Shown here piece after piece: positions 1 through 8,475 of a DNA stretch of 64,000 bases; positions within the stretch are counted from its first letter, which is position 1; every line of letters starts with the position of its first letter. The translations under genes were made by a program, and so were the position numbers. The notes under the pieces are model-generated. The model was not told the origin of the DNA. It saw only the letters and a list, made by a program, of their open reading frames with translations, and ran no database searches. The DNA is taken from positions 19,380-83,379 of the forward strand of contig CAZZJC010000020.1 of assembly GCA_964654285.1 (NCBI GenBank), in the 5' to 3' direction. Source of the DNA: BJHQ01 sp964654285. GTDB taxonomy: Bacteria > Planctomycetota > UBA11346.

Positions 1-99
1 AACCCCGGTGAACGTGGTCACGTTGGTGCATGGAATGAGCCGCCCTGGGACCACGGGTTTTCAACTGGCATTCTTCATGATGCACCGTGAATGACAGGT

Positions 100-374
100 G
101 CACCGCCTGTTGGTTTTCCATCAGCGCTGTTTCAGCGTGCGCATGCTTCGGCAGGTCAGTCGTGCTCCCTGCCGGTGGGAAACCGGCAGTCCCCCAGGCG
201 CAAGCGCTGATCAGGGTGCCGATGGACTTGCCAGGAACCAGCACGGAACTATGAAGCCGCCCATGCCAGTTCAGGTCACCATGCGAAAGGCTGATCGCCG
301 TATCGTGCGTAAAGACGCACCGATACCCCGTCGCACGCCGCCTGGCTGAATCCACCGCGATTCCCACCCCGCCC
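100..374 (+). promoter_or_regulatory. Possible structured leader RNA upstream of the 455-3803 operon
   Basis: No convincing protein is encoded between 1 and 454. The stretch can fold strongly. CGGCAGG (149-155) can pair with CCTGCCG (168-174), but the overlapping CTGCCGGT (169-176) can instead pair with ACCGGCAG (182-189), so the two helices exclude each other. A further 11-bp hairpin with one bulged base lies at 300-326, and an intrinsic terminator follows at 375-415, forty bases before the first gene. This is the arrangement of a transcription attenuator or riboswitch, but I cannot assign a known class. It could equally be an independent small RNA. The pairing is seen directly; the function is inferred. 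Confidence 0.35.
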
Positions 375-415
375 GAGGCCGCCTGCGACAACCGCAGGCG
401 GCCTTCGTGTTTTTT
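375..415 (+). terminator. Intrinsic terminator
   Basis: An 11-bp perfect GC-rich stem (377-387 with 393-403) with a five-base loop is followed by a T-rich tail ending in six T (410-415). It lies just upstream of the start at 455, so it ends an upstream transcript or attenuates the operon. Confidence 0.8.
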
Positions 416-454
416 ACGGCCTTTTCCGACTCGGCCATCCATCCGGAACATCCC

Positions 455-1291
455 ATGCCCAGCCCGACTTTCCTTCCTATCACCAATTCCGCCGACCTCT
501 GTGCCACCATTGCGCCGTGGCTCGCGGCGAATTTGGCGCAGCATGCACTCATCTGCGGCATCGCCGCACGGCTGCCGACTGCGGCCACGACAGGCGCCTG
601 GGGTGGCGTGTTCGTCCGCGCGGGCGAACCGGTGTTGGCGCTCATCCAGACGCCACCGTGGCCGGTGATCATCGATTCGACGCTGCCGGTCGATGCGGCG
701 GTGGTGCAGGAGGCGTGGGAGCTGTTTCGTGTGGCCGGACGCAAGGTGAATGCGGTGAACGGACCAGTTGCCTGGGCCGAGGCGCTCGCTGCGGCCCAGG
801 GCAGGCGCATCGTCGACCGGATGGATTTGCGCGTCCATCGGCTGGTTGGCGCGCCGCAGTTGCCGTCGCGACCACCCGGCGCCGCGCGCTCGTTCCGCCG
901 CGACGAGATTCCGCTGATCCAGGAATGGCGGCGCGATTTCTCTGCGGAGATCGGTGAACCGGGGCCAACTCCGTCGACGACCGAGGCGGAATCGCTGCTT
1001 GGAAGCCTGCTGGCGTGGACGGTCGACGCTCGGCCGGTCGCCATGGCCGCCCGTGCGCGCCCGGTCCTCGGCGGGTGGTCGATCAACAGCGTGTTCACGC
1101 CGCCCGTCCTGCGCGGGCGCGGCTATGCCGGCGCGGTCGTGCACGCCGTCTGCGCGCAGGTACTGGCCGAAGGCGCGACCTACGTCGTGCTCAACACCGA
1201 CCTCGCCAACCCCATCTCCAACCACCTCTACGCCCGCATCGGCTTCGTGCCGGTGTGCGATCAGGCGCGGATCACCTGGGAATCGCCATGA
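455..1291 (+). CDS. GNAT family N-acetyltransferase
   Basis: 278 residues. The C-terminal half carries the acetyl-CoA-binding pattern of GNAT enzymes (VLRGRGYAGAVVHAVCAQ, followed by the ARIGFVPV strand-loop), resembling the FR47-type subfamily. The N-terminal half is less conserved, as is usual in two-lobed GNAT proteins. The acyl acceptor cannot be told from sequence. The start ATG at 455 was preferred over an in-frame GTG at 407, because 407 lies inside the terminator at 375-415. The stop overlaps the next start by ATGA, so the gene is translationally coupled to the one at 1288 and is first in a five-gene run. Confidence 0.85.
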   Translation: MPSPTFLPITNSADLCATIAPWLAANLAQHALICGIAARLPTAATTGAWGGVFVRAGEPVLALIQTPPWPVIIDSTLPVDAAVVQEAWELFRVAGRKVNAVNGPVAWAEALAAAQGRRIVDRMDLRVHRLVGAPQLPSRPPGAARSFRRDEIPLIQEWRRDFSAEIGEPGPTPSTTEAESLLGSLLAWTVDARPVAMAARARPVLGGWSINSVFTPPVLRGRGYAGAVVHAVCAQVLAEGATYVVLNTDLANPISNHLYARIGFVPVCDQARITWESP

Positions 1292-1722
1292 GTTCTGTCT
1301 TTTACCGCTACGGCCCGGAACAGGTCGATCTCGCGCGGCTGCATGCGCTGCTGGGCGAGTCCTATTGGGCCAAGGGCCGCCCGCTGGCGCAGATCGCGGC
1401 TGCCGTGCGGGCCTCGTTCTGCATCTCGGCTTTTGCCGCCACCGAGGACAGCGCGGACGAGCGTCAGGTCGGTTTCGCCCGGCTGGTCACCGACTTCGCC
1501 ATCGTGGCCTACCTGGCCGACGTGATCGTCGATCCCGCCTGGCGGGGCAAGGGCATCGGCACGACCATGGTGCGCAAACTCGTTGAGCACGAGGCCGTCG
1601 CGACCTGCAACGTCACCCTCCACACCCGCGACGCGCATGACGTGTACCGGCTCTTCGGTTTCAACGACTGGATGAGCCTGGTACGCAAGACGAAAAACAC
1701 CTGGCCGGAGGGAAGGCCATGA
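1288..1722 (+). CDS. GNAT family N-acetyltransferase
   Basis: 144 residues, the normal size for a single-domain GNAT protein. The motif A segment VIVDPAWRGKGIGTTMVRKL contains the classical R/Q-x-x-G-x-G/A acetyl-CoA loop, and VYRLFGFNDWMSLVRK is the usual C-terminal strand. It overlaps the previous gene and the following cupin gene by four bases each. Substrate unknown. Small GNAT proteins of this layout often acetylate amines or antibiotics, but nothing here fixes that. Confidence 0.88.
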   Translation: MSSVFYRYGPEQVDLARLHALLGESYWAKGRPLAQIAAAVRASFCISAFAATEDSADERQVGFARLVTDFAIVAYLADVIVDPAWRGKGIGTTMVRKLVEHEAVATCNVTLHTRDAHDVYRLFGFNDWMSLVRKTKNTWPEGRP

Positions 1723-2087
1723 TCCGTAATCGCGACAACGCGCCGCACTATCGCTGGGGTGACGGCTGCGATGGTTGGCGCCTGCACGAGGACGACCACG
1801 TCGGCGTGATCGAGGAACTGGTACCCGCTGGTGGCCACGAAACACCGCACCACCACACGTATTGCAGCCAGGTGTTCATCATCCTGGACGGCGAAGCGAT
1901 CATGCGCCTGCCCGACGGCGATCGCCACCTGCGTCGCGGCGACAGTCTGGCCATCGCCCCCGGCGTGGTGCACCAGTTCCGCAATGACGGCGCTGCGCCG
2001 GTGCGCTTCCTGGTCATCTCGTCGCCGCGTCGGCGGTGGGATCGCGTCGATGCGACACCGTCATCACCCGTTTTTCCAGGAGTCTGA
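1719..2087 (+). CDS. Cupin domain protein
   Basis: 122 residues forming one small cupin barrel. The first cupin motif is visible as a histidine cluster (HETPHHHTY) with a downstream Glu in ILDGEAIM, and the second as APGVVHQF. These would supply three His and one Glu to a metal site. There is no extra domain, so it may be a small metal-binding enzyme or a sensor. Start ATG overlaps the previous stop. Position inside the acetyltransferase run suggests co-expression, but no pathway is evident. Confidence 0.85.
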   Translation: MIRNRDNAPHYRWGDGCDGWRLHEDDHVGVIEELVPAGGHETPHHHTYCSQVFIILDGEAIMRLPDGDRHLRRGDSLAIAPGVVHQFRNDGAAPVRFLVISSPRRRWDRVDATPSSPVFPGV

Positions 2088-2088
2088 C

Positions 2089-2724
2089 ATGTACCTACCC
2101 CCGCACTTCAGTTGGACTGACCCGGCCAACCATCTGGCCTTCTGCCGCGCCCATCCATTTGCCACCCTGGTCGCAACCGGGGACCAGGGGTTGGAGGCGC
2201 AGCACTTGCCGCTGCTCGCCGATCACGAAGAGGGTCGCCTCGTTCTGCGCGGCCATGCGGCCCTGGGCAATCCAATATGGAAAGCCGCGCACGCGCTGGC
2301 GATCTTCACCGGGCCACATGCCTACGTCTCTGCCGCCTGGTATGACGCACCGGATACGGTGCCGACCTGGAACTACCTCGCCATCCACGCCGCCGGGCCG
2401 GTGCATGCCATCACGGATCTCACCGAAATTCGCCACTACTTCACCCGTTTGGGTGCGGCGGATCCCCAGCGGGCCGCGTGGGAAGACCGCTTGAGTGACG
2501 CCGCATTCGCACGTTTAAGCGCCGCCGTGCACTGGTTCCGCCTCGATGCCGAGCGCATCGAGGCCAAGACGAAATTATCGCAGAACCATCCCCCTGAACG
2601 GCGGCAGCGCGTCATCGATCAGTTGCGCGCCAGTCCGGATCCGGCCGCCCAGGCGACCGGTGCCGCGATGGCCCGGACCCTGGCCGGACAACAGCCGTGG
2701 AGCAGCTCTGGAATCCCGTCATGA
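2089..2724 (+). CDS. FMN-binding negative transcriptional regulator family protein (PaiB-like)
   Basis: 211 residues. It begins MYLPPHFSW and contains ATLVAT, HLPLLAD, GHAALGNPIWK, VSAAWY and VPTWNYLAIH, the conserved blocks of the PaiB split-barrel flavin-binding family. In Bacillus PaiB is linked with the acetyltransferase PaiA, so the neighbouring GNAT genes fit the family's usual company. A clear ribosome-binding site (CCAGGAG, 2077-2083) supports the ATG at 2089, one base after the cupin stop. FMN binding is family knowledge; a regulatory role here is inferred. Confidence 0.85.
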   Translation: MYLPPHFSWTDPANHLAFCRAHPFATLVATGDQGLEAQHLPLLADHEEGRLVLRGHAALGNPIWKAAHALAIFTGPHAYVSAAWYDAPDTVPTWNYLAIHAAGPVHAITDLTEIRHYFTRLGAADPQRAAWEDRLSDAAFARLSAAVHWFRLDAERIEAKTKLSQNHPPERRQRVIDQLRASPDPAAQATGAAMARTLAGQQPWSSSGIPS

Positions 2725-3803
2725 CCACCATCCGCATCACCACCCCGCGCCTGATCATCCGCTCGCCGGTGATCGAGGACGCACCCGCGATCAACGCCGC
2801 CATCCTGGCCAGCCTGGGATCGCTGCGCCCCTGGATGCCCTGGGCCAAGTCACCGCCGACCTTGGCGGATACGACGGCGAATCTGGCCGGCGCCATCGCC
2901 AGGACGGACAAGGACGAGGAATACCGACTGCTGCTGTTCACGCCCGGCGGAACGCTGGTCGGCTCATCGGGGTTGCATGAGGTCGATTGGCGCGTCCCCC
3001 GCGGCGAGATCGGGTATTGGATCGATGCACGCCATGCCGGGCAGGGCTACGTCCGCGAAGCCACGGCGGCGATCACCGCCTTCGCCCACGGCACCATGGG
3101 CCTGCGCCGGGTGCAGATCGTCGTCAGCGACCGCAACCAGCGCAGCTGGCGGATACCGGAGGCACTCGGCTATGCGCTCGAAGCCATCCTGCGGGAATAC
3201 CGCATCAATCCTGACGGTCAGCGTGATCATGAGCGGATCTACGCCTGCATCACGGATGAACCCCGGGCCGAGGAACCGTGGGCGGGACTGCATCGGCGGG
3301 CGGTGGAGCGGACGGCCAAGGCTCACGAACCAGTCCGTGCGCTCCCCTTCGTCGACCGCCCCATCCCAACGTGTTCCGACCTGGAACAGGACGGCGCGGC
3401 GATCGCGGCCGCGATCGCCGGGGCGGCGCTGCGGCCAGACGAACCCTATGCCCCCGGCAAAGCGTGGACGCGGCGGAACCTCGCCTGGCATATTGCGGAC
3501 ACCGAAGCGGCGATGGCCAACCGCTTGTGCCGCATCCTCGCCGAGGATCGCCCGAACCTGGCCGGGATCCCGCAGGATGCCTGGGTCGCGCAGTTGCCGC
3601 TGCGCCGCGATCCGTTGCTGGCCGCAGGATGGTTCAGCGCCACCCGCGCGATGGTGGTCGATCTCATCCGCGACCTGCCGACCCCATCGTGGGAGCGTCA
3701 GGGCGTGCACAGCGAATTTGGCGCGATGCGCCTGGATGAGGTGCTGCGGCATCTGCGCGAACATGCGCTGCACCACGCCGGGCAGCTGGTGAATCCTCAG
3801 TAA
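2721..3803 (+). CDS. Fusion of a RimJ-type GNAT acetyltransferase and a DinB-like domain
   Basis: 360 residues in two parts. Residues 1 to about 175 are a RimJ/RimL-type acetyltransferase (TPRLIIRSP at the start, GYWIDARHAGQGYVREAT as the CoA loop). Residues about 215-360 look like a DinB/YfiT four-helix metalloenzyme, with LAWHIADTE near 254 and HALHHAGQL at the C-terminus giving the expected metal-binding histidines. Such domains occur in bacillithiol or mycothiol S-transferases and related proteins. The start overlaps the PaiB-like stop (ATGA), so this closes the operon. The fused arrangement is unusual, since the two domains are normally separate proteins. The last 17 bases match the end of the repeat element at 29459. 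Confidence 0.8.
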   Translation: MTTIRITTPRLIIRSPVIEDAPAINAAILASLGSLRPWMPWAKSPPTLADTTANLAGAIARTDKDEEYRLLLFTPGGTLVGSSGLHEVDWRVPRGEIGYWIDARHAGQGYVREATAAITAFAHGTMGLRRVQIVVSDRNQRSWRIPEALGYALEAILREYRINPDGQRDHERIYACITDEPRAEEPWAGLHRRAVERTAKAHEPVRALPFVDRPIPTCSDLEQDGAAIAAAIAGAALRPDEPYAPGKAWTRRNLAWHIADTEAAMANRLCRILAEDRPNLAGIPQDAWVAQLPLRRDPLLAAGWFSATRAMVVDLIRDLPTPSWERQGVHSEFGAMRLDEVLRHLREHALHHAGQLVNPQ

Positions 3804-3816
3804 GGGGCAAACCCGG

Positions 3817-4695
3817 TCACCGTCCCATCCCTCCCGTGCGCCATTCCGTCGGCGTCAGGCCGGTGTGGTGGCGGAAGCGGCGGCTGAAGGCGATGGGGCT
3901 GCCGTAGCCGCAACGGACGGAAACATCGGCGATGGACATGCCGGTGGTGGCGAGCAGATCCTTGGCGAGATGCAGGCGCAGGTCGTCGAGGAAGGCCTGG
4001 GCGGTGCGGCCACGGCACTTGCGGTAGACCTCGGAGAAATGCGAACGGTTCATCCGGGCAAAGGCCGCCAGGTCGGCCACGGTGAGACGTTCGCTGAGAT
4101 GGTTCCAGGCCCAGGCCTCGGCGGCATCGATCGGTCTGTCCGCTGGTGCACCCGGATCCGGCTGGATGGTCTGGCGCAGCAGGCGGACCAGGAACTGGGC
4201 GAGGACGGCGTTCGCCTCCAGGTGGTCGAGCGGCGAGCGCCACCACAGGTCGGACATGCGCTCCATGGCCAGGCGGAATTCCTCGCTGAGCGCGGCGGGG
4301 ATCTCCGGTGGCAGATCGACCCCGTAGACCTCGCGCAAGGTCGGTTGCGGGGGCGTCATGTTCGCGGAGGCCCGTCTGGGCCGGTGGCACACGGTGAAAT
4401 CGATGCGCATCCACGCGCTGCTGCCATCCGTGGTCACCCCCTGTGGACTCAGCGGAGGCAACAGCAACCCCTGGCCGGCACGGACGAGGAAGGTGCCGAT
4501 CCGGGTCTGCACCCGGTGCAGACCGGTACGCACGAACCAGAACCGGTACACCGGGCAATAGTCCATCACGGGTGGCAATCCGCTGCGCTGGCCGGTCTGG
4601 ACGGCCGGCTGGTAGGGGCCGGCCAGGGCCAGGCCGGTGGGCGAAATCCCTCCGGATCCGTCCATCCCGCCGACATAGGGTTGGTTTTCCGACAT
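3817..4695 (-). CDS. AraC family transcriptional regulator
   Basis: 292 residues. The N-terminal half is a cupin-like sensor of the kind in sugar-responsive AraC proteins. The C-terminal ~100 residues hold two helix-turn-helix motifs (LTVADLAAFARMNRSHFSEVYRK cut here at LTVADLAAFARMNRSHF, then MSIADVSVRCGYGSPIAF and FSRRFRHHTG). The start at 4695 was chosen because a purine-rich GGGAAAGGAAAG site precedes it at 4703-4714; an upstream in-frame ATG at 4839 would run into the divergent gene. It is divergent from the hydrolases at 4754 and 6147, so it probably controls them. Ligand unknown. Confidence 0.88.
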   Translation of the reverse strand: MSENQPYVGGMDGSGGISPTGLALAGPYQPAVQTGQRSGLPPVMDYCPVYRFWFVRTGLHRVQTRIGTFLVRAGQGLLLPPLSPQGVTTDGSSAWMRIDFTVCHRPRRASANMTPPQPTLREVYGVDLPPEIPAALSEEFRLAMERMSDLWWRSPLDHLEANAVLAQFLVRLLRQTIQPDPGAPADRPIDAAEAWAWNHLSERLTVADLAAFARMNRSHFSEVYRKCRGRTAQAFLDDLRLHLAKDLLATTGMSIADVSVRCGYGSPIAFSRRFRHHTGLTPTEWRTGGMGR

Positions 4696-4724
4696 GCGGC
4701 ACACTTTCCTTTCCCGCCGCCGTG

Positions 4725-4730
4725 TACAAT
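4725..4730 (+). promoter_or_regulatory. Candidate -10 element of the agarase-like gene
   Basis: TACAAT lies 23 bases upstream of the ATG at 4754 in the short gap shared with the divergent AraC gene. No good -35 box is visible, which is typical of an activator-dependent promoter. A ribosome-binding site AGGAG follows at 4742-4746. Confidence 0.4.
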
Positions 4731-4753
4731 CCCAGGCCATCAGGAGCACCCGC

Positions 4754-6097
4754 ATGCCCGCGAATCCCCTTGCCCGCATCCGCATCGACCCCGCCACCCT
4801 CATCGGCACGCCTGGATGCATCCGGGTCGGCCAGGCCAAGGACGGCCGCTGGTGGCTGGTGCGCCCGGATGACCGGCCATTCCTGTACCGCGGCGTCTGC
4901 GCCCTCTGGATGCCGGCCGACTACACCGGCAGCGAGGCGCACCGCTATCGCGTGCAGTGGGAGGAGCGGCACGGCAAGGACACGGACGGCCTGGTGCGGC
5001 ATTGCTTCGACCTCCTGCGGGATCGCGGCTTCAACGCCCTGGGCGAATGGGCGACCGAGCAGTTCTGGGACCGTGGACTGCCGTACACGGTGCTCATTCC
5101 CATCCGCGAGATCCGCAAGGAATCGAACATCACCCCGGCGCTGCCCGACATCTTCGATCCCATCCTGCGTAATGCCTTCGAGGCGCGCTGCCGCGGCACC
5201 TGCGCCCGCCTGGCCTTCAGCAAGGATCTGGTCGGGTACTATGTCGACAATGAAGGCGGCTGGTACTCCATGCGACGCGACTTCGTCTGGGGCCAGGACA
5301 GCGGGCCGACGGTCGACCGCCAGGAAGTGCTCGGCAAGGAACGCCTGCTCCTCCAGATCTTCCTCGCTGCCGATCCGAAGCATCCCGGCAGCCAGCGGGC
5401 GTGGGAATGGGTGCTCGCGCGCCACGGCGGCAGCGTGGCGGCGGTGGCCCAGGCGTGGGGCGTCGCGTTCTCTACCCCCGAGGAATTCCGCGCCCTCGAC
5501 GCCAAGGGGCTGGCGCTGGCATCGCGCGCCTATTGGGACGACCACGTGGCGTTCTCGGCCTTGTACGTGCAGGAGTACTTTCGCTTCACCACCGAGACCA
5601 TCCGCCGCCACGATCCCAACCACCTCATGCTGGGGGCGCGCTTCGGCGGGCCTCCGGGCCGCGAGGTGCTCGACGCGATCGATCGCAGGCATGTCGACAT
5701 CCTGTCGTGGAACTGCTACCGGCGCGGCTTCCGCGAACGCGTCGAGGAGTTCGCCTCCGTCACCCGCATGCCGCAATTGAATGGCGAATTCTCGTGGGGA
5801 TCGGGGCATTTCCTCGACTGGGACAAGTTCCAGCGCGGCGAGAGGTACACCCCGGCCGAGCTCGCCGCCACCCATCGCAAGGGCCAGGCCGCCCTCGAAC
5901 AGGCCTTCACCCATCCCAACCTGGTCGGCTACACGTGGTACAAGTTCTGCTGGAACGATTCCGGTCCCGACCAGCCGGGCTTCAATCTGATCAACGACCA
6001 GGGCCGCGAGAACACCTTCAATTCCGGCCTGCTGCGCGCGATCAACGCGCGGCTGGAAGGCATCGCCACCGGGAAGCTCGCCCCATCCGTCGATTGA
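4754..6097 (+). CDS. Clan GH-A glycoside hydrolase, agarase-like (GH50-related)
   Basis: 447 residues forming a TIM barrel. Two acidic residues in typical clan GH-A settings stand out: Glu167 in GYYVDNEGGW (candidate acid/base) and Glu345 in LNGEFSWGS (candidate nucleophile). The VDNE and GEF contexts resemble beta-agarase family GH50 and related marine-polysaccharide enzymes. No signal peptide is seen, so it would act in the cytoplasm on imported oligosaccharides. The ATG at 4754 has an AGGAG site at -8 and avoids overlap with the AraC promoter region. With the GH42 gene 49 bases downstream it forms a small carbohydrate operon. The exact substrate is not fixed by sequence. Confidence 0.75.
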   Translation: MPANPLARIRIDPATLIGTPGCIRVGQAKDGRWWLVRPDDRPFLYRGVCALWMPADYTGSEAHRYRVQWEERHGKDTDGLVRHCFDLLRDRGFNALGEWATEQFWDRGLPYTVLIPIREIRKESNITPALPDIFDPILRNAFEARCRGTCARLAFSKDLVGYYVDNEGGWYSMRRDFVWGQDSGPTVDRQEVLGKERLLLQIFLAADPKHPGSQRAWEWVLARHGGSVAAVAQAWGVAFSTPEEFRALDAKGLALASRAYWDDHVAFSALYVQEYFRFTTETIRRHDPNHLMLGARFGGPPGREVLDAIDRRHVDILSWNCYRRGFRERVEEFASVTRMPQLNGEFSWGSGHFLDWDKFQRGERYTPAELAATHRKGQAALEQAFTHPNLVGYTWYKFCWNDSGPDQPGFNLINDQGRENTFNSGLLRAINARLEGIATGKLAPSVD

Positions 6098-6146
6098 CCC
6101 GCCACGCTTCCGCTTGCCCCGGTTACGACCGCGATCAACTGCACCC

Positions 6147-8237
6147 ATGCCCGCCGCAAAGCCTCGTCGCATCAGCAAACGCGCACCGGCGTCCGCACCG
6201 ATCGTCCAGCTGCTTGGTGCGGGATGCCATCACGGGGTCGCCTGGTATCCGGAACTGTGGCCGGATCGGGTCGACGAGGACCTCGCCCTGATGCGCGAGG
6301 CCGGCATCGGCCTGGTGCGCATCGCCGAGTTCGCCTGGTCCAGCATCGAACCCGTCGAGGGACGCTACGACTGGGCCTGGCTCGACCAGGCCTTCGCGTC
6401 CTGCGCCCAGGCCGGCATCGCGGTGGTGCTGTGCACGCCGACCTGCACCCCGCCGCGCTGGCTGAGCCTCAGGCATCCCGAGATCCTGCGGGTCGATGTC
6501 GACGGCCGCCGCTTCGAGCATGGGTCGCGCGGCCACGCCAGCCATGTGTCGGCGGTGTACCGCCGGCACTGCGCCCGCATCGTCACCGCCCTGGCCGCGC
6601 GCTATGGCAACCATCCGGCGCTCGCCGGCTGGCAGATCGACAACGAACTGCTGGGCGATGTCGACGGCGAATACGGGGCGGAAGCGCAGCGCGCCTGGCA
6701 TGCGTTCCTCAAGCGGCGCTACGGCACCATCGCCGAGCTGAACCGGCGCTGGGCGACGGCGGTGTGGAGCGAGACCTACGCCCGCTTCAGCGACGTCCCG
6801 ATGTCCGGCAAGACGCCGTTCGGCTGCTGGACCGGGCAGCAGGTCGGCCGGCACCATGCGTCGCTGACGACGGACTGGGGCGATTTCATCTCGACCACCA
6901 CCCGTGAATTCCAGGCATTGCAGCTCGCGATCATCCGCCGGCGGTCGCCGCGCCCGATCACCCATAACGCGATCGCGCCGAACCGCCTGCTGCCGCAGGA
7001 TGCCTACGCCGACCTGGACCTCGCCGGGACCGACATCTACCGCACCGCCGATGCCTGGTGGACGGTGGTCGAACGCCTGGATCTGCTGCGCGGGGCGAAG
7101 ATGCAGGCGGATGGTTCGACCCGACCCTACCTGATCCTGGAGACCAGCCCCGGCCAGGGCGGCGGCAACGTCGCCGGCCAGGCTCCGCATCCGCGGGGAT
7201 TCCTCGCGGTCGAGGCGGCGGCCATGCTCGCCCTCGGCGGCAGCGCCTTCTGCTATTGGCTCTGGCGGCAGCAGCGCGCCGGCATCGAGCACTGCCACGG
7301 CGCGGTGATCAGCGCGTGGGGATCCCCCTCGTTCGGCTGGGATGACGTGCGCGACGCCGGGCGCATGGTGCGCCGCCTCGCCCCGGTGCTGACCGGGTTC
7401 CCGCCCGCGCCGGCCGATCTCGCGGTGCTCCATTCCCGCCGCTCGACCATCTCGATCTACCGTGGCGCCCAGCTCTGGAGCGGCCTGCAGCCGGCGAAGC
7501 TGCTGCAGGAGGAGATCTACAAACCTCTGCTGGAACGCGGAATCTGGCGCGACCAGCGTTACGAGAGCGACGACCTGGGCCGCTACCGCGTGCTGCTGTC
7601 GCCGTTCAGCCCGATCCTGGACAGCGGGCTGCTCGACCGCATCGGCGGCTGGATCGCTGCCGGCGCGACCTGGATCGTCGGCCCGATGAGCGGCTGCCGC
7701 ACCGACGACGCCACGGTGCCGACCGACGCCGGCCTGGGCCGCATCGACGCCCTGGCCGGACTGCGCACGCTGTGGTCGGTCGGGATGGAGGACGCCCCCG
7801 CCGACCATGTCACCCTCGGCGCGCAGAGCGTATCCGGCTACTGCTTCGGCTTCGCTCCGGTCGCTTCCGACTGCCGCGTGCTGGGCACCTACACCGCCGG
7901 CCCGTTCGCCGGCGCCGCCTGGGCGGTCGAACGCAGGATCGGCAGGGGTCGCATCGTCGTGCTGGGCGCCCTGCCGAAAGCCGGGCTGGGCCCGGTGCTC
8001 GGCGACCTCCTGGCCGACGCGCCGGTGTGGCGCTGCCAGACCTCGTGGGGAACCCTCGCCATCCCGCGCGGGAAGCACCGCGAGGTGCTCATCGCCGTCA
8101 ACCTCGACGGCAAGGGCGGCTGGATCGACCTGCCCGGCGCCTGCCAGGATCTCGATGGCGGCGAGGAGCTTCCCGCCAGCCGCCTGGGCCTGGAACCGTA
8201 CGCGGTGCGCGTGCTGCGCCGTACCGGCGTGGGGTGA
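6147..8237 (+). CDS. Beta-galactosidase, glycoside hydrolase family 42
   Basis: 696 residues, full length for GH42. The barrel starts with HHGVAWYPELWPDRVDEDL, a GH42 hallmark, and continues with GIGLVRIAEFAWSSIEP. The acid/base is Glu167 in GWQIDNELLG and the nucleophile is Glu332 in LILETSPG. A trimerisation-like domain and a short C-terminal beta domain follow. No signal peptide. ATG 6147 was preferred; a TTG at 6114 in the same frame would add 11 residues. No strong ribosome-binding site is seen for either start. It probably releases galactose-type sugars from oligosaccharides produced by, or imported with, the substrate of the upstream hydrolase. Confidence 0.9.
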   Translation: MPAAKPRRISKRAPASAPIVQLLGAGCHHGVAWYPELWPDRVDEDLALMREAGIGLVRIAEFAWSSIEPVEGRYDWAWLDQAFASCAQAGIAVVLCTPTCTPPRWLSLRHPEILRVDVDGRRFEHGSRGHASHVSAVYRRHCARIVTALAARYGNHPALAGWQIDNELLGDVDGEYGAEAQRAWHAFLKRRYGTIAELNRRWATAVWSETYARFSDVPMSGKTPFGCWTGQQVGRHHASLTTDWGDFISTTTREFQALQLAIIRRRSPRPITHNAIAPNRLLPQDAYADLDLAGTDIYRTADAWWTVVERLDLLRGAKMQADGSTRPYLILETSPGQGGGNVAGQAPHPRGFLAVEAAAMLALGGSAFCYWLWRQQRAGIEHCHGAVISAWGSPSFGWDDVRDAGRMVRRLAPVLTGFPPAPADLAVLHSRRSTISIYRGAQLWSGLQPAKLLQEEIYKPLLERGIWRDQRYESDDLGRYRVLLSPFSPILDSGLLDRIGGWIAAGATWIVGPMSGCRTDDATVPTDAGLGRIDALAGLRTLWSVGMEDAPADHVTLGAQSVSGYCFGFAPVASDCRVLGTYTAGPFAGAAWAVERRIGRGRIVVLGALPKAGLGPVLGDLLADAPVWRCQTSWGTLAIPRGKHREVLIAVNLDGKGGWIDLPGACQDLDGGEELPASRLGLEPYAVRVLRRTGVG

Positions 8238-8370
8238 CAACCTGGCATCCGCGGCAGGAGGCCTGCGATCCTTGTGAATCGGCCTGCGGTTCTGATCCGT
8301 GCGGAACCGGACGAATCCGGACGATCCGCAACGGGCTCCAGCAGCACCGCGGCGGAACCCGGAATGGGGA

Positions 8371-8475
8371 TGGTTCCGCGGTGGCGGGTTCCCCGCAGAC
8401 GCCTTCGGCCGCCGCTTCCGCGCCCGCTACGGCCAGAGCCCACGCGCGTGGCGTGACAGCGCCCCGCCGGCGTGA
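8371..8475 (+). pseudogene. Relic of the 3' end of an AraC-type regulator gene
   Basis: Reading from 8371 in frame to the TGA at 8473-8475 gives a stretch that ends with FGRRFRARYGQSPRAWRDS, which is the canonical last helix of an AraC helix-turn-helix domain. Upstream in this frame there are stop codons at 8275 and 8290 and no recognisable first helix-turn-helix, so only the tail survives. The stop abuts the stop codon of the convergent ABC transporter gene. It suggests that a second regulator gene once lay here, perhaps linked to the GH42 gene. The match is short, so confidence is moderate. Confidence 0.45.

Noticed and set aside
229..243. A B12-box-like sequence that could mark a cobalamin riboswitch
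   Set aside because: The box is imperfect and the other conserved parts of that riboswitch are absent, so only an unclassified leader is claimed.
3788..3804. A 17-base exact match to the end of the element at 29459
   Set aside because: Listed only as a curiosity, because one 17-base match in a 64 kb window could occur by chance and the sequence is ordinary coding sequence of the gene ending at 3803.
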